In this document: positions 1-9,756 of the stretch, piece after piece
How the letters are laid out: every line of letters begins with the position of its first letter
Numbering within the stretch: position 1 is the stretch's first letter
Assembly: GCF_001038425.2 (NCBI RefSeq)
Contig: NZ_LDPV02000034.1
Coordinates: 62,001-126,000 of the forward strand
Direction of reading: 5' to 3'
Length of the DNA stretch: 64,000 bases
Source of the DNA: Ornithinibacillus contaminans
GTDB lineage: Bacteria; Bacillota; Bacilli; Bacillales; Amphibacillaceae
Position numbers and translations under genes: made by a program
The notes under the pieces: generated by a model
Seen by the model: the letters and a program-made list of their open reading frames with translations, nothing else
Database searches by the model: none
What the model was told of the DNA's origin: nothing

Positions 1-2
1 TA

Positions 3-755
3 GGGTTTGGCTCGAAGCGAGACAAGCTTGAGCCGGTGACCTTACAGCTGCCAAATGGGTATGAAATTATGCTTCGCGGTCGAATTGACCGAGTCGATAA
101 AGCAATCAATGAAGAGGATCTCTATTTACGAATAATTGATTATAAATCAAGTGCAAGAGGTCTGGACATGGTAGAGGTCTATTATGGGCTTGCCTTACAA
201 ATGCTCACGTATTTGGATGTAGTTCTATCCCAATCAGAGCGCTGGTTAGGAAAAAAAGCAACCCCAGCGGGTGTGTTGTATTTCCATGTCCATAATCCGA
301 TGATTTCCGGTACGCAAAATATGACTGATGAACAACTAGAAGAAGAAATTTTTAAAAGCTATAAGATGCAGGGATTATTAATAAATCAAGAGCAAGTCAT
401 ACAGTTAATGGACACGTCGCTAGAATCTGGAACGAGTCAAATCATCCCTGCAGGAATTAAAAAAGATGGTGACTTTAGTAAAAATTCAAAGATAGCTAGT
501 GAAGAAACCTTCACTAGTCTTCAACAACATATTCACCAGCTTATGATGAATGCTGGGATAGATATGACAGAAGGTGCTGTTCACTTAAATCCATATCAAC
601 GAAAGCAACAAGTCGCTTGTACGCACTGTCCATTTCTTTCGGTATGTCAATTTGATACATCACTTGATTCAAATAGTTTTCGTAAATTACCAGAACTGAA
701 AGAGGAAGAAGTGCTTATGAAAATCAGAGAGAAGGGAGGAGATAGCATTGGTTAA
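3..755 (+). CDS. addB: AddB, ATP-dependent nuclease subunit B (C-terminal part)
   Basis: This is the C-terminal end of the AddB subunit of the AddAB helicase-nuclease, which resects double-strand breaks for RecA-dependent repair. The frame is open from the first bases of the window, so the start lies upstream; the GTG at 36 is internal. The nuclease core is visible as RGRIDRVD near 79-102 followed by IIDYKS. Near 616-650 the pattern CTHCPFLSVC gives CxxC-x5-C, three of the four cysteines that hold the AddB 4Fe-4S cluster; the fourth lies earlier in the protein and is not in the window. The stop codon overlaps the addA start by a few bases, so the two genes are translationally coupled. The identification is secure. 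Confidence 0.95.
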   Translation, partial: GFGSKRDKLEPVTLQLPNGYEIMLRGRIDRVDKAINEEDLYLRIIDYKSSARGLDMVEVYYGLALQMLTYLDVVLSQSERWLGKKATPAGVLYFHVHNPMISGTQNMTDEQLEEEIFKSYKMQGLLINQEQVIQLMDTSLESGTSQIIPAGIKKDGDFSKNSKIASEETFTSLQQHIHQLMMNAGIDMTEGAVHLNPYQRKQQVACTHCPFLSVCQFDTSLDSNSFRKLPELKEEEVLMKIREKGGDSIG

Positions 756-3700
756 ATGGACGAGGGAGCAGGAAGCGGCCATCTATACAGAAGGTAGTGA
801 TATTTTAGTTGCTGCAGCGGCTGGGTCAGGAAAGACTGCAGTTCTAGTTGAACGAATCATTCAAAAGCTGCTCAAGCAAGAGAATCCAGTTGATATTGAC
901 TCACTTCTTGTCGTTACCTTTACAAATGCAGCCGCACAGGAAATGCGTAATCGTGTAGGACAAGCATTGGAGAAAGCATTACAGCAAGATCCGTCTTCCG
1001 TGCATTTAAAGAAACAGCTATCGTTATTGCAACGGGCATCGATTTCCACCTTGCACTCCTTTTGCTTAGATGTGGTGAAGCAGTATGCATACTTACTTGA
1101 TATTGATCCAGGGTTCCGAATCGCCAATGATATGGAAGCCGATTTGATGCAGCAGGATGTATTAGATGAATTATTTGAGGACTGGTATGGTAGAGAAGGA
1201 GAGGAACAAGAAAGGTTTTTCCAAGTGGTTGACCGATTTTCAGGTGACAGAAATGATGTCGACGTGGAAAAACTCGTGCTATCTCTTTATACTTTTGCCA
1301 TGCAAAACCCTTGGCCAAGTGCTTGGCTAGATAAGCTAGCAGAAGTTTACGTAGTACCAGATGATTGGCAAGAGGAAGATTTGTCCTGGTTAGCGATTAT
1401 TAAACGAGAGGTTCAGGACAATTTCAAAGCCATTGAACAGGAAATTAAGCTTGCCTTAACAGTAACACGTGAGAATGATGGCCCATATGGGTATACAGAA
1501 ACAATCGAGGCAGATGCGGAAATACTTCGTGGAGCAGGGGCAGTACTTGACGATTGGGAAGAACTCCAACAATATATGAGCAGTCAAACTTTCCCTAGAT
1601 TGGCTTCTAAAAAGCAAGAGTGTAATGAGGATAAGAAGACGAAAGTAAAGACGCTTCGAGATGGCTATAAAAAACGATGGGAAAAAATGAGAAATAACTG
1701 GTTTAACCGAAACCTTTCATCACATGTGGAGGATATGCGGGAAATAGCCCCTATTGTTAAATCTTTGACAGAAATTGTGAAGGATTTCATGCAACGATTT
1801 ACTGAAGCTAAGCGTGAAAAAGCAGTTGTGGACTTTTCTGATTTAGAGCATTTATGTTTGCAAATTTTAATGGATGAATCGTCTACACTCATAGAACCAC
1901 AGCCTTCAACAATCGCTAAAAATTTGCGCAAGCAATTTAGTGAATTATTAGTGGATGAGTACCAGGATACGAACCTGGTGCAGGAAACCATTCTTACCCT
2001 AATTAGTGATCGAACTGGACCAGGTAATATGTTTATGGTTGGGGATGTAAAGCAAAGCATCTATCGCTTTAGGCATGCTGAGCCTTCCCTATTTATTGAA
2101 AAATATAAGCGGTTTGCCAAAGAAGACCATGTGGCAACGCGTATAGACTTAGCAAGTAATTTTCGAAGCAGGGAGCTAGTGTTAATCGGAGCTAATTATA
2201 TATTTAGGCAAATTTTAGATGAAGCCTTAGGTGATATCGATTATGATCGCGATGCAGAATTACGGTATGCCAATAAAATGTATGATTCATTAGCCTTACA
2301 AGAACCAAATCCAGAATTACTACTAATTGATCGAGAACAACCGGAAGCCCAGAAGGAGTCAGAAGAGGATACGGAAGAAAATTATCAGGATCTGGAGAAT
2401 GCCCAACTTGAAGCAAGGGCATATGCGAAGCGGATAAAGCAGTGGATTGGTCACGGGGAAGCAACACCACTTCAGGTTGTTGATAAAGCAACCGAAACAC
2501 AGCGTGATGTACAATACCGTGATATTGTCATTTTGCTTCGTTCTATGACCTGGGCACCAACTATTGTGGAGGAATTGAAGAAGCAGGGTATACCGGTATA
2601 TGCGGAATTATCGACGGGGTATTTTGAAGCGATTGAAGTACAAATTATGTTGAATTTACTGAAGGTCATCGATAACCCGAGACAGGATATTCCGCTAGCC
2701 TCGGTATTAAAATCACCAATCGTTGGCTTAAATGAGAATGAGCTGGCAACGGTGCGATTAGCGGACCGCAAGAATACGTACTTTGATGCAGTCCAACAAT
2801 ATATTGCCAGAAACGAAGATACCATAACGCAAAAATTGAACCGATTCATCGAAAAATTAGAGCGTTTTAGGCTATCCTCTAGACAAGGGGCACTGTCAGA
2901 GTTAATTTGGCAAATATTTCGTGAGACTGGATATTTTGATTTTGTTGGTGGTATGCCAGGTGGTCGTCAACGGCAGGCAAACCTACGCGCACTATACGAC
3001 CGTGCTAGGGGGTATGAGACAACTTCTTTCCGTGGTCTATTCCGTTTCTTGCGATTCATTGAACGAATGGAAGAACGTGGGGATGATCTCGGTGCTGCTC
3101 GTGCTTTGAGCGAACAAGAGGATGTCGTCCGAATTATGACGATTCATAAAAGTAAAGGGCTTGAATTTCCTGTAGTTATCGTCGGTGCCATGGATAAACA
3201 ATTTAATATGCAGGACTTACGGCAAAATTACTTACTGCATAAGGATTTGGGTTTTGCTAGTAAATATATTGATCCTGTAAAGCGGATTACTTATTCCACG
3301 TTATTTTATCATGCCATCAAGGAAGAAAAGCAACGAGAACTATTGGCAGAAGAGATGCGTGTCTTGTATGTAGCACTTACGCGAGCTAGAGAGAAGCTAG
3401 TGATGGTTGGAAATGTTGCATCCTTCCAGAAAAAACAGGAGAAATGGCAATCCATTCTTGATCATTCAGAATGGATTTTACCAGCGCATTTCCGCATTCA
3501 ATCGAAATCTTACTTAGATTGGGTAGGACCAGCTTTATTGCGTCACCATCAGACAGATGCACTTCGTTCTGAAGTATTACAGGATGTCGTATTAGAGGAG
3601 ATTCGGATCGACCCATCTAAATGGGATGTAACGATTTTACATGGTAGTGAATTAACGAATATTGATGAAGCTACAGAAAGTGAAGACGTTAATTTACAAG

Positions 3701-4479
3701 AGACTGTTTCATACTGGCAACCAGTTGAAGGCGTAAATCCGGAGCTGGATGCTTTTGTTGAGGCACGTCTTTCCTATCACTATCCATATGAACAGGCAAC
3801 ACAGTCAAGAGCAAAACAGAGTGTAACGGAGATTAAGAGGCAACGAGAGATGAAGGATGAATACAGTGCAACTCAGCTTGTACAGCCTAACCATGCGCCA
3901 ATTGTTAAAAAACCTATTTTTATGCAGAAGGAAAAGTCGTTATCAGCAGCAGAGAAGGGAACAGCAATGCACACGGTTATGCAGCATCTACCATTTGATC
4001 GACGATTAGACTATCACGAGCTTGTGGAGTTTGTGGAAAGTCTTGTGGAGCGTGAAATATTACGTAGACAAGAAGCGGATTCAATAGATATTGCTTCCAT
4101 CGAAATATTTTTAGATACTGAGATTGCAGCACACATGATGCATGCCGAAAAACTTTATCGTGAGGTCCCATTTAGTATTACATTACCAGCGAAAGATGTG
4201 TATGCGAATTGGGAAAGTGAAACAAATGAACAGGTATTAATCCAAGGGGTTTTTGATGCAGTAATCCCGGCAGATGATGGCTGGATAATTCTAGATTATA
4301 AAACAGATCATATAGCCGGTGAGGTTACCGATTATGTTATCGATAAGCTTATTAATCGCTATAAGGTACAGCTATCCTTGTATCGACATGCATTAGAAAC
4401 CATTTGGCAGGCGCCTGTACAGGAAACGTATCTCTATTTCTTTTCCAAGCAATTGCTAGTTAAGGTTCCAAAACTGTAA
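748..4479 (+). CDS. addA: AddA, ATP-dependent helicase/nuclease subunit A
   Basis: AddA is the UvrD-like helicase and nuclease partner of AddB. The start is TTG at 748, with GGAGGA seven bases upstream, inside the end of addB. The Walker A motif AAAGSGKT is at residues 23-30, the Walker B-type motif DEYQDTN near 405, and late helicase motifs IMTIHKSKGLEFPVV and YVALTRAREKL follow. The C-terminal RecB-type nuclease domain shows GVFDAVI and ILDYKTD near residues 1170-1190. The length of 1243 residues is normal for Bacillaceae. A convergent terminator follows immediately. No sbcD or sbcC follows it, unlike the order I recall for B. subtilis. Confidence 0.97.
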   Translation: MVKWTREQEAAIYTEGSDILVAAAAGSGKTAVLVERIIQKLLKQENPVDIDSLLVVTFTNAAAQEMRNRVGQALEKALQQDPSSVHLKKQLSLLQRASISTLHSFCLDVVKQYAYLLDIDPGFRIANDMEADLMQQDVLDELFEDWYGREGEEQERFFQVVDRFSGDRNDVDVEKLVLSLYTFAMQNPWPSAWLDKLAEVYVVPDDWQEEDLSWLAIIKREVQDNFKAIEQEIKLALTVTRENDGPYGYTETIEADAEILRGAGAVLDDWEELQQYMSSQTFPRLASKKQECNEDKKTKVKTLRDGYKKRWEKMRNNWFNRNLSSHVEDMREIAPIVKSLTEIVKDFMQRFTEAKREKAVVDFSDLEHLCLQILMDESSTLIEPQPSTIAKNLRKQFSELLVDEYQDTNLVQETILTLISDRTGPGNMFMVGDVKQSIYRFRHAEPSLFIEKYKRFAKEDHVATRIDLASNFRSRELVLIGANYIFRQILDEALGDIDYDRDAELRYANKMYDSLALQEPNPELLLIDREQPEAQKESEEDTEENYQDLENAQLEARAYAKRIKQWIGHGEATPLQVVDKATETQRDVQYRDIVILLRSMTWAPTIVEELKKQGIPVYAELSTGYFEAIEVQIMLNLLKVIDNPRQDIPLASVLKSPIVGLNENELATVRLADRKNTYFDAVQQYIARNEDTITQKLNRFIEKLERFRLSSRQGALSELIWQIFRETGYFDFVGGMPGGRQRQANLRALYDRARGYETTSFRGLFRFLRFIERMEERGDDLGAARALSEQEDVVRIMTIHKSKGLEFPVVIVGAMDKQFNMQDLRQNYLLHKDLGFASKYIDPVKRITYSTLFYHAIKEEKQRELLAEEMRVLYVALTRAREKLVMVGNVASFQKKQEKWQSILDHSEWILPAHFRIQSKSYLDWVGPALLRHHQTDALRSEVLQDVVLEEIRIDPSKWDVTILHGSELTNIDEATESEDVNLQETVSYWQPVEGVNPELDAFVEARLSYHYPYEQATQSRAKQSVTEIKRQREMKDEYSATQLVQPNHAPIVKKPIFMQKEKSLSAAEKGTAMHTVMQHLPFDRRLDYHELVEFVESLVEREILRRQEADSIDIASIEIFLDTEIAAHMMHAEKLYREVPFSITLPAKDVYANWESETNEQVLIQGVFDAVIPADDGWIILDYKTDHIAGEVTDYVIDKLINRYKVQLSLYRHALETIWQAPVQETYLYFFSKQLLVKVPKL

Positions 4480-4484
4480 AATGA

Positions 4485-4525
4485 CCAGGACAAAAGTGTA
4501 GTTAGCAAGTTTACTTTTGTCCTGG
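4485..4525. terminator. Bidirectional terminator between addA and gerPF
   Basis: A perfect 13-bp stem (4485-4497 with 4513-4525, CCAGGACAAAAGT and its complement) is followed by a T-rich stretch. It lies between two convergent transcription units and should serve both. Confidence 0.85.
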
Positions 4526-4532
4526 CTTTTCT

Positions 4533-4751
4533 TTATGCATTAGCAGTTTGGTTTTGGTCACTTATATCTGGGTCGTATGGATTGGAAGAACTGATTCCGG
4601 TATTGGTGTTGATAAAGTCACCTGTATTTAATGAGCCTGATCCGGCATTGGTTTTGGAGGTGCTTTTTGGAGACAAGTAAAAGGCATCACCAAAATTAAC
4701 AACGCCGCCTCCAACACTATTAATCTTTATTGGTCCAACAATGGATGGCAT
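4533..4751 (-). CDS. gerPF: GerPF-type spore germination protein
   Basis: Last gene of the gerP operon, 72 residues. GerP proteins are needed for normal access of germinants through the spore coat to the inner-membrane receptors. The protein shows the typical start MPSIVGPIKINSV, then GGGVVNFGDAFYLSPKS and GSGSLNTGDF, matching GerPF and its paralogue GerPA. The start at 4751 has AGGTG a short distance upstream. The last position in a six-gene cluster in the order A-B-C-D-E-F supports F rather than A. Confidence 0.9.
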   Translation of the reverse strand: MPSIVGPIKINSVGGGVVNFGDAFYLSPKSTSKTNAGSGSLNTGDFINTNTGISSSNPYDPDISDQNQTANA

Positions 4752-4816
4752 GCAAATACACCTACTAGTCTAAAGAATTTACTTTACCATATGATACGAA
4801 GAAGGAAATGGTGTTT

Positions 4817-5203
4817 TTAATTCAAGTCATCATCTTCATCCTGTAGCATTCGAATATGCTTTAGCCTTGATTCAGAGTCAATGGACTCAATTCCTCCAAA
4901 TTGTACGATTGATGATTCACCAACCCCGATAATCGATACATTTCCAACAACGATATGGGGATTATGATGGATAGTATTAGTGGTTACTGGAAGCTCATGC
5001 TCAAGCCAATGGGCAGGAAGCTGGAACAAGGAGAAATCGCTAAACTGTAAATCATGTGCCGTGTTCCAAACATTTCCTTCGCGTTGAATGGCTATCCCAT
5101 TAGAACGGGGACGACAAATACTTGCATCACCAATTTGGAAGATAGAGCTAAAGGCAATAGAAGTAATTTCGCTTTCTGTTACGTGCACATAACGTTTTGG
5201 CAT
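4817..5203 (-). CDS. gerPE: GerPE spore germination protein
   Basis: Fifth gene of the gerP cluster, 128 residues from the ATG at 5203. That ATG is preferred over the upstream in-frame start because GAGGTG lies eight bases before it and the protein then begins MPKRYVHVTES, immediately after gerPD. The protein has the GerP-like segment SIAFSSIFQIGDAS near the start and a second one, VVGNVSIIGVGESSIVQFG, near residues 90-110, so it looks like two copies of the short GerP fold with an acidic tail. It acts in the spore coat during germination. Confidence 0.9.
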   Translation of the reverse strand: MPKRYVHVTESEITSIAFSSIFQIGDASICRPRSNGIAIQREGNVWNTAHDLQFSDFSLFQLPAHWLEHELPVTTNTIHHNPHIVVGNVSIIGVGESSIVQFGGIESIDSESRLKHIRMLQDEDDDLN

Positions 5204-5219
5204 GATGATAACACCTCGA

Positions 5220-5396
5220 TCAAACTGGTGATAGGGGAACAATATTCCCAACTACATACGATTCAGGAGGGGTGTCATAAAAGGAAGAAAGCTTAATTTC
5301 CTCCGTATCACCAATTAAGAAAAGGGAGGAAGCAGCAATTGCTTCAATGGAGACATTACCGACCGTTAATCCCCAATTATGCACTTCAAAATACAT
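5220..5396 (-). CDS. gerPD: GerPD spore germination protein
   Basis: A 58-residue gene found by reading the gap between gerPE and gerPC. It translates as MYFEVHNWGLTVGNVS, then IEAIAASSLFLIGDTEEI, and ends in NIVPLSPV, the GerPD pattern. Its ATG overlaps the TAA stop of gerPC by one base (TAATG at 5394-5398), which implies translational coupling. It completes the set of six gerP genes and is required with them for coat permeability to germinants. Confidence 0.9.
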   Translation of the reverse strand: MYFEVHNWGLTVGNVSIEAIAASSLFLIGDTEEIKLSSFYDTPPESYVVGNIVPLSPV

Positions 5397-5980
5397 TAGG
5401 ATTCTCCTTTTTGACTATCATTACCTTGCATATATTTTTGTAAGGAATGATAGATTTCTTTTTTGATATGATCTGAAATAAAAGCTTCTAATTGCTGTGG
5501 GGTTGTTAGTTGGTGTTTTTCTCTTGCTTGATTTTCATAGAAAGCAATTCGCTTTGGTAATTGTTTGATGATGTCCTCAACCATAGCATTTTCAGCATGC
5601 TGATCGATTGGTTTACTAGTCGGATTGGAAAAACTGCGTATCATTTCTGGTCCCTGCTCTTTTACAAACGCATTTAACGAGGGTAGTAGCTTCTGATTCA
5701 ATGTGTTTGTAGGTAGTATTTTATTGGTATTTGGAATCCCTAAATCATCAATATTGGCTAGTTCATTCGGGGACAAACCTATGTGAAGCGTGCCATCTAA
5801 TCGCTCGATTTTTAGCTGGTCAAAATGATATTCGATTTTATCAATCGAAGGTCCGCTGTTTTCTTGTAACTGCTTTTCGAGTTGGTTTATTTTTTCTTCT
5901 AGTTTTTTCATCTGTTCCTGTTGGCGATAGGTGATTTGTTGAAGCTCGGCGATATATTGATTCCACTCATACATATTCAT
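5396..5980 (-). CDS. gerPC: GerPC spore germination protein
   Basis: 194 residues from the ATG at 5980, chosen because AGGGGAG lies six bases upstream and the sequence then begins MNMYEWNQYIAELQ, the usual GerPC start; the longer frame would add 14 implausible residues. Residues 10-45 form a heptad-like coiled coil (QEQMKKLEEKINQLEKQLQ). The rest is a mixed globular domain with conserved IEYHFDQLKIERLDGTLHIG. It is the largest GerP protein and lies between gerPB and gerPD. Its role is in spore coat structure and germinant access. Confidence 0.9.
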   Translation of the reverse strand: MNMYEWNQYIAELQQITYRQQEQMKKLEEKINQLEKQLQENSGPSIDKIEYHFDQLKIERLDGTLHIGLSPNELANIDDLGIPNTNKILPTNTLNQKLLPSLNAFVKEQGPEMIRSFSNPTSKPIDQHAENAMVEDIIKQLPKRIAFYENQAREKHQLTTPQQLEAFISDHIKKEIYHSLQKYMQGNDSQKGES

Positions 5981-6108
5981 ACAGCGCTCCCCTTTTACTA
6001 AATCAAAAAAAGTTCCTACCACTGATCACAAAGACTGGCTAGAGTGGTCGTTACTTTTTTTATAGGCAGATACCTATGATTAGCTTATGCGTCTATGAAA
6101 AAAATGTG

Positions 6109-6321
6109 CTACTGAACGGGACTAAACAGTGGGACCAGTGGTAATTCCTCCTGACCAACGGGCTCTGCTTCCTCTGCAAGCTCGGTATGTCCCCCTGTAT
6201 TGTAAATGTCAGATTGGGCCTGAATACTACCAGCACTACCAATTTGAAGCACAGATGAATTGGCAAGCGAGCCAATTTTTAAAAAATGTATATGAATGGA
6301 TTGGTGAACGGTTATCCTCAT
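6109..6321 (-). CDS. gerPB: GerPB spore germination protein
   Basis: 70 residues from the ATG at 6321, with GGAG eight bases upstream; a GTG at 6330 is the alternative but would sit inside the ribosome binding site. The core SSVLQIGSAGSIQAQSDIYN followed by TGG is the GerPB signature, and the end is Pro- and Glu-rich (EEAEPVGQEELPLVPLF). It follows gerPA by 20 bases and precedes gerPC. Confidence 0.9.
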   Translation of the reverse strand: MRITVHQSIHIHFLKIGSLANSSVLQIGSAGSIQAQSDIYNTGGHTELAEEAEPVGQEELPLVPLFSPVQ

Positions 6322-6341
6322 GTGAATCACTCCAGTTCCTG

Positions 6342-6554
6342 TTAAGCAGTTGGTTGATCAATTTGGTCTTTGTCATAGACATACGTATTAGAATGGTTTA
6401 AATTAATTCGTAGTCCATCCCCCGTATTAAAAGACCCACCACCAGCATAGGTTTTGGCGGAGCTAGTAGGGCTCATCGAATAGACATCACCAATATTAAA
6501 AATACTAGATGAAGAGATGCTATTTACTTTAACAGCTCCAACTTTTGCTGGCAT
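6342..6554 (-). CDS. gerPA: GerPA spore germination protein, first gene of the gerP operon
   Basis: 70 residues from the ATG at 6554, with CCTCCTT (AAGGAGG on the minus strand) at 6561-6567. It begins MPAKVGAVKVNSISS and has SSIFNIGDVYSMSPTSS and GGGSFNTGD, the GerPA/PF fold. The operon runs A to F on the minus strand to 4533. The family is expressed late in the mother cell under SigK. A CATA-rich -10-like sequence lies upstream at about 6575-6590, but I cannot place a convincing -35. Confidence 0.9.
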   Translation of the reverse strand: MPAKVGAVKVNSISSSSIFNIGDVYSMSPTSSAKTYAGGGSFNTGDGLRINLNHSNTYVYDKDQIDQPTA

Positions 6555-6646
6555 ATGAATCCTCCTTATCAATAGTTTATGTATGGGCTAAAATTTGTTG
6601 AAAGCAATAAAAAGCGGTATGCTAATTTTTAGAGAGGGGTGGTCCC

Positions 6647-7837
6647 ATGAATAAAAATAAGTTGAAACAAGAAGGAGAAAAATGGGTTAGGGAAGGAATT
6701 ATCACAGACGATCAGCTAGGATCTATCTTATCGAGATATTCCAAAAAGGACCCAAATTTTTTATTACTATTGTTTGCGACGATTTTAACAGCACTAGGAT
6801 TTATAACCTTCATAACATCCGATTGGGCACAAATTCCACATTATTCACGTGTAGTTTTAATTAGTATTGTTTTTATTAGCTTATATTTAGTTGGTCATTA
6901 TTTGTACCTGAAAAAATCGACCTTACAAGGGATTAGTTTTATCATATTAGGATATATTTTATTTGGGATTGGTATGCTCTTGACTATCAACATATATGAC
7001 ATCATATTGACGAGTGCATGGCCATACATCATATGGAGCTTAGTTGGATTATTACTTTACTTTGTTTACGAGCACCGGTTCATGCTAAGTGTTGGATTGA
7101 TAATCACAACAATTGGGCAGATAGCTAGTGGAATTGAGTTTGATTCCTTTAATGTTATCTTATTTTTAATCTTTCTTTTTGGTTATTTACACTTCGTATA
7201 CCACCGGGCAAATTATTTATTCGGCTATATCTATGCCGTGAGTTTTTCCATTCAAATGCTTGTGCTTACATTAGTAAGTGAACAAGAATTTTATTGGCTA
7301 GTTATATATTTTCTGCTGCTTTATTTGGCTGGAGAGGTATTTCCGAAAAAACAAATCCATATCAGTTTTAAATATAGTAGTTTAATTAGTGTATTCCTTC
7401 TAGGTATGTTTCAAAGCATTGTACTAGAGGATAGTTTTTTTATGGCTGAATTGAGACTGCAGTATATGTTCTTACCCGTCTGGTCTGTACTGCTAATAGC
7501 AGGGATTATTATGAAAACGATACGAAGTAAGCCACTGGAAATAATAGATTTTATCTTGTTCTTACCAGTCGCTTTCATTCCTTTTTCAGACATTGTTGGT
7601 CTTATCAGTCTATTTGTGTTTTCTGTTTTGTGGCTCATAATTGGGTACCGAAAAGAAGTTCCGGAGCGGATATTGCTGGCGACCATTGCATTCCTGTTAA
7701 GTACTTTTACTGCATATATTCAATTTGCTTGGGACGCTCTTAATAAATCCTTGTTCTTTATCATAGGAGGAATTCTCCTGTTTGTCTTAAGCTTTTTACT
7801 GGAAAGATCTCGTCGGCAACGATTAGAAGATAAGTAA
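6647..7837 (+). CDS. DUF2157 family multi-pass membrane protein
   Basis: 396 residues. The soluble N-terminus (KQEGEKWVREGIITDDQLGS...ILSRY) is the DUF2157 signature. It is followed by about 11 hydrophobic segments from residue 40 to the end, with a basic tail RSRRQRLEDK. The start at 6647 has AGAGAGGGGTGG upstream. It is transcribed away from gerPA. The function is unknown; the fold resembles integral membrane proteins with a cytoplasmic N-terminal helix pair. No close partner lies beside it. Confidence 0.75.
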   Translation: MNKNKLKQEGEKWVREGIITDDQLGSILSRYSKKDPNFLLLLFATILTALGFITFITSDWAQIPHYSRVVLISIVFISLYLVGHYLYLKKSTLQGISFIILGYILFGIGMLLTINIYDIILTSAWPYIIWSLVGLLLYFVYEHRFMLSVGLIITTIGQIASGIEFDSFNVILFLIFLFGYLHFVYHRANYLFGYIYAVSFSIQMLVLTLVSEQEFYWLVIYFLLLYLAGEVFPKKQIHISFKYSSLISVFLLGMFQSIVLEDSFFMAELRLQYMFLPVWSVLLIAGIIMKTIRSKPLEIIDFILFLPVAFIPFSDIVGLISLFVFSVLWLIIGYRKEVPERILLATIAFLLSTFTAYIQFAWDALNKSLFFIIGGILLFVLSFLLERSRRQRLEDK

Positions 7838-7915
7838 GGGATTTGAAATAAAATCAGGTAAGTATAAATAAAATAGCACCCTTTTTAAATACTAAGTAAA
7901 AAAAGGGTTGATTAG

Positions 7916-8482
7916 ATGTATCAGTTCTCGCTGGTGGATGAAGAGAAAATGAAGGAAGTCGGTGAAATTTACGAGCGGGTTTCCAACGCAAATAAAGATT
8001 ATTTGAATCTCTGGTTAGAGGACACGTTTCTTCATTGGGATTTTTGGCTATCGGTGGGGTTTACAGTAATTCCTTGGATACTATTTATTTTATTTCGTAA
8101 AAAAGATAGCACACATCGACTTCTGTATGCGGGACTTTGCGCAATATTTATTACCTCTTGGTTTGATTTTATTGGGGTGATGTATGGCTTATGGTATTAC
8201 GTGGGTAAGGTGTTTCCGTCAACCCCATCCTATATGCCGTGGGATTTTTCAATTCTACCGGTAGCGATTATGTTGATTATACAATTTAAGCCTGCTATTA
8301 ATCCGTTTTGGAAGGCGCTTTTCTTTGCGGCTTTCAGCAGCTTTGTCGGAGAGCCTTTTTTTAAGTGGATTGGTTTTTATGTTTCCATACACTGGAATAA
8401 ATTTTATTCACTACCGATTTATTTCTTGATTTATTTAGCTTGTCATCGGTTAAGTAAAGTGAATAAGTTTGAACAGATATAA
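7916..8482 (+). CDS. CBO0543-type small membrane protein
   Basis: 188 residues with about five membrane segments. The pattern HWDFWLSVGFTVIPWILF, GLWYYVGKVFPSTPSYMPWD and SFVGEPFFKWIG matches the widespread Firmicute family annotated as CBO0543. That identification is from memory. It has no known function. The ribosome binding site AAGGG is close upstream and overlaps a small hairpin at 7881-7909. Confidence 0.65.
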   Translation: MYQFSLVDEEKMKEVGEIYERVSNANKDYLNLWLEDTFLHWDFWLSVGFTVIPWILFILFRKKDSTHRLLYAGLCAIFITSWFDFIGVMYGLWYYVGKVFPSTPSYMPWDFSILPVAIMLIIQFKPAINPFWKALFFAAFSSFVGEPFFKWIGFYVSIHWNKFYSLPIYFLIYLACHRLSKVNKFEQI

Positions 8483-8495
8483 AGGTTTAAGGAAG

Positions 8496-8533
8496 GAGGA
8501 TGTCACGTAAGGTATTTCCCTTGTGACATCCTC
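8496..8533. terminator. Hairpin between convergent genes
   Basis: An 11-bp perfect stem (8496-8506 with 8523-8533, GAGGATGTCAC and its complement) with a 16-base loop lies between the membrane protein gene and rocD. The following T-tract is weak on the plus strand. Confidence 0.6.
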
Positions 8534-8559
8534 TTCTTTAATGCTAGTACTATTTTGGC

Positions 8560-9756
8560 TTAACCTTGTAATACTTCCTTAATATGTCCAATTGCCCAAT
8601 CTAAATCTTGTTTATCGATGATTAGTGGTGGGGCAAAGCGAATGACATTCTCATGTGTTTCTTTACATAGTAGGCCCTTTTCTTTTAATGCTTCACAATA
8701 CGGGCGAGCTGATTCGGTCAACTCTACGCCAACAAATAATCCTTTGCCACGTACTTCTTTAATTTTAGGATTATTGATCATTCTAAGTTCTTCCATCATG
8801 TAGTTCCCAAGTTCCAGTGAGCGCTCTGCAAGTTTTTCATCTTCCAACACTTCTAATGAAGCAACGGAAACGGCACAAGCTAGTGGGTTTCCACCAAATG
8901 TAGAACCATGAGATCCTGGGTTGAATACACCTAGAATGTCTTCATTGGCAACGACACAAGAAATCGGCATAACACCGCCACCTAATGCTTTTCCAAGAAT
9001 AAGCATATCTGGTTCAACGTTTTCCCAATCACAGGCAAACATTTTTCCAGTACGAGCTAGACCAGCTTGAATTTCATCGGCAATGTATAGAACATTATTT
9101 TCTTTACATACGTCATATGCGTCTTTTAAGAATCCTTCTGGTGGGATGACAATACCAGCCTCCCCTTGAATTGGTTCAAACAAGAATCCAGCAGTATTCT
9201 CATTAATTGCTGCTTTTAAGGCATCAATATCACCATAAGGAATTAGCTTTATCCCTGGTAGCATTGGTCCGAATCCACGCTTATATTCTTCTTCAGACGA
9301 TAGTGACACGGCAAGCATCGTACGCCCGTGGAAGTTGCCTTCACATGCAATAATTTCTGCTTTATTCTCTGCGACACCTTTGACCTCATATGCCCATCGG
9401 CGTGCTGCCTTAACGGCTGTTTCCACAGCTTCAGCACCGGTATTCATTGGTAATGCCATATCTTTATTTGTAAGCTTGCATATTTTTTCATACCATGGAC
9501 CTAATTGATCATTATGAAAAGCACGTGAAGTTAACGTTACTTTCCCAGCTTGCTTAACTAATGCATCAATAATCTTTGGATGACGATGCCCTTGGTTAAC
9601 GGCAGAATATGCACTAAGCATATCCATATAGCGGTTTCCTTCAGGATCTTCTACCCAAACACCCTCGGCCTTTGCCACAACGACTGGTAGTGGATGATAG
9701 TTTTTCGCACCATATGCTTCTGTTTGGCTAATAATCGCTTCACTTATCTGTACCAT
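8560..9756 (-). CDS. rocD: Ornithine aminotransferase
   Basis: 398 residues, full length. The enzyme transfers the delta-amino group of ornithine to 2-oxoglutarate, giving glutamate semialdehyde in arginine catabolism or proline synthesis. The PLP-binding lysine is in [13 protein letters not shown] near residue 255, with the upstream [15 protein letters not shown] aspartate motif. The N-terminus [15 protein letters not shown] is typical of RocD rather than acetylornithine aminotransferase. A GGAGGG site precedes the ATG at 9756. I see no rocE or rocF next to it and no clear -12/-24 SigL promoter, so it may be regulated differently from B. subtilis rocDEF. Confidence 0.93.
   Translation of the reverse strand: MVQISEAIISQTEAYGAKNYHPLPVVVAKAEGVWVEDPEGNRYMDMLSAYSAVNQGHRHPKIIDALVKQAGKVTLTSRAFHNDQLGPWYEKICKLTNKDMALPMNTGAEAVETAVKAARRWAYEVKGVAENKAEIIACEGNFHGRTMLAVSLSSEEEYKRGFGPMLPGIKLIPYGDIDALKAAINENTAGFLFEPIQGEAGIVIPPEGFLKDAYDVCKENNVLYIADEIQAGLARTGKMFACDWENVEPDMLILGKALGGGVMPISCVVANEDILGVFNPGSHGSTFGGNPLACAVSVASLEVLEDEKLAERSLELGNYMMEELRMINNPKIKEVRGKGLFVGVELTESARPYCEALKEKGLLCKETHENVIRFAPPLIIDKQDLDWAIGHIKEVLQG

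Noticed and set aside
920-1318. Antisense ORFs within addA
   Set aside because: They lie wholly inside a confident gene on the other strand, have no ribosome binding site and no recognisable protein pattern.
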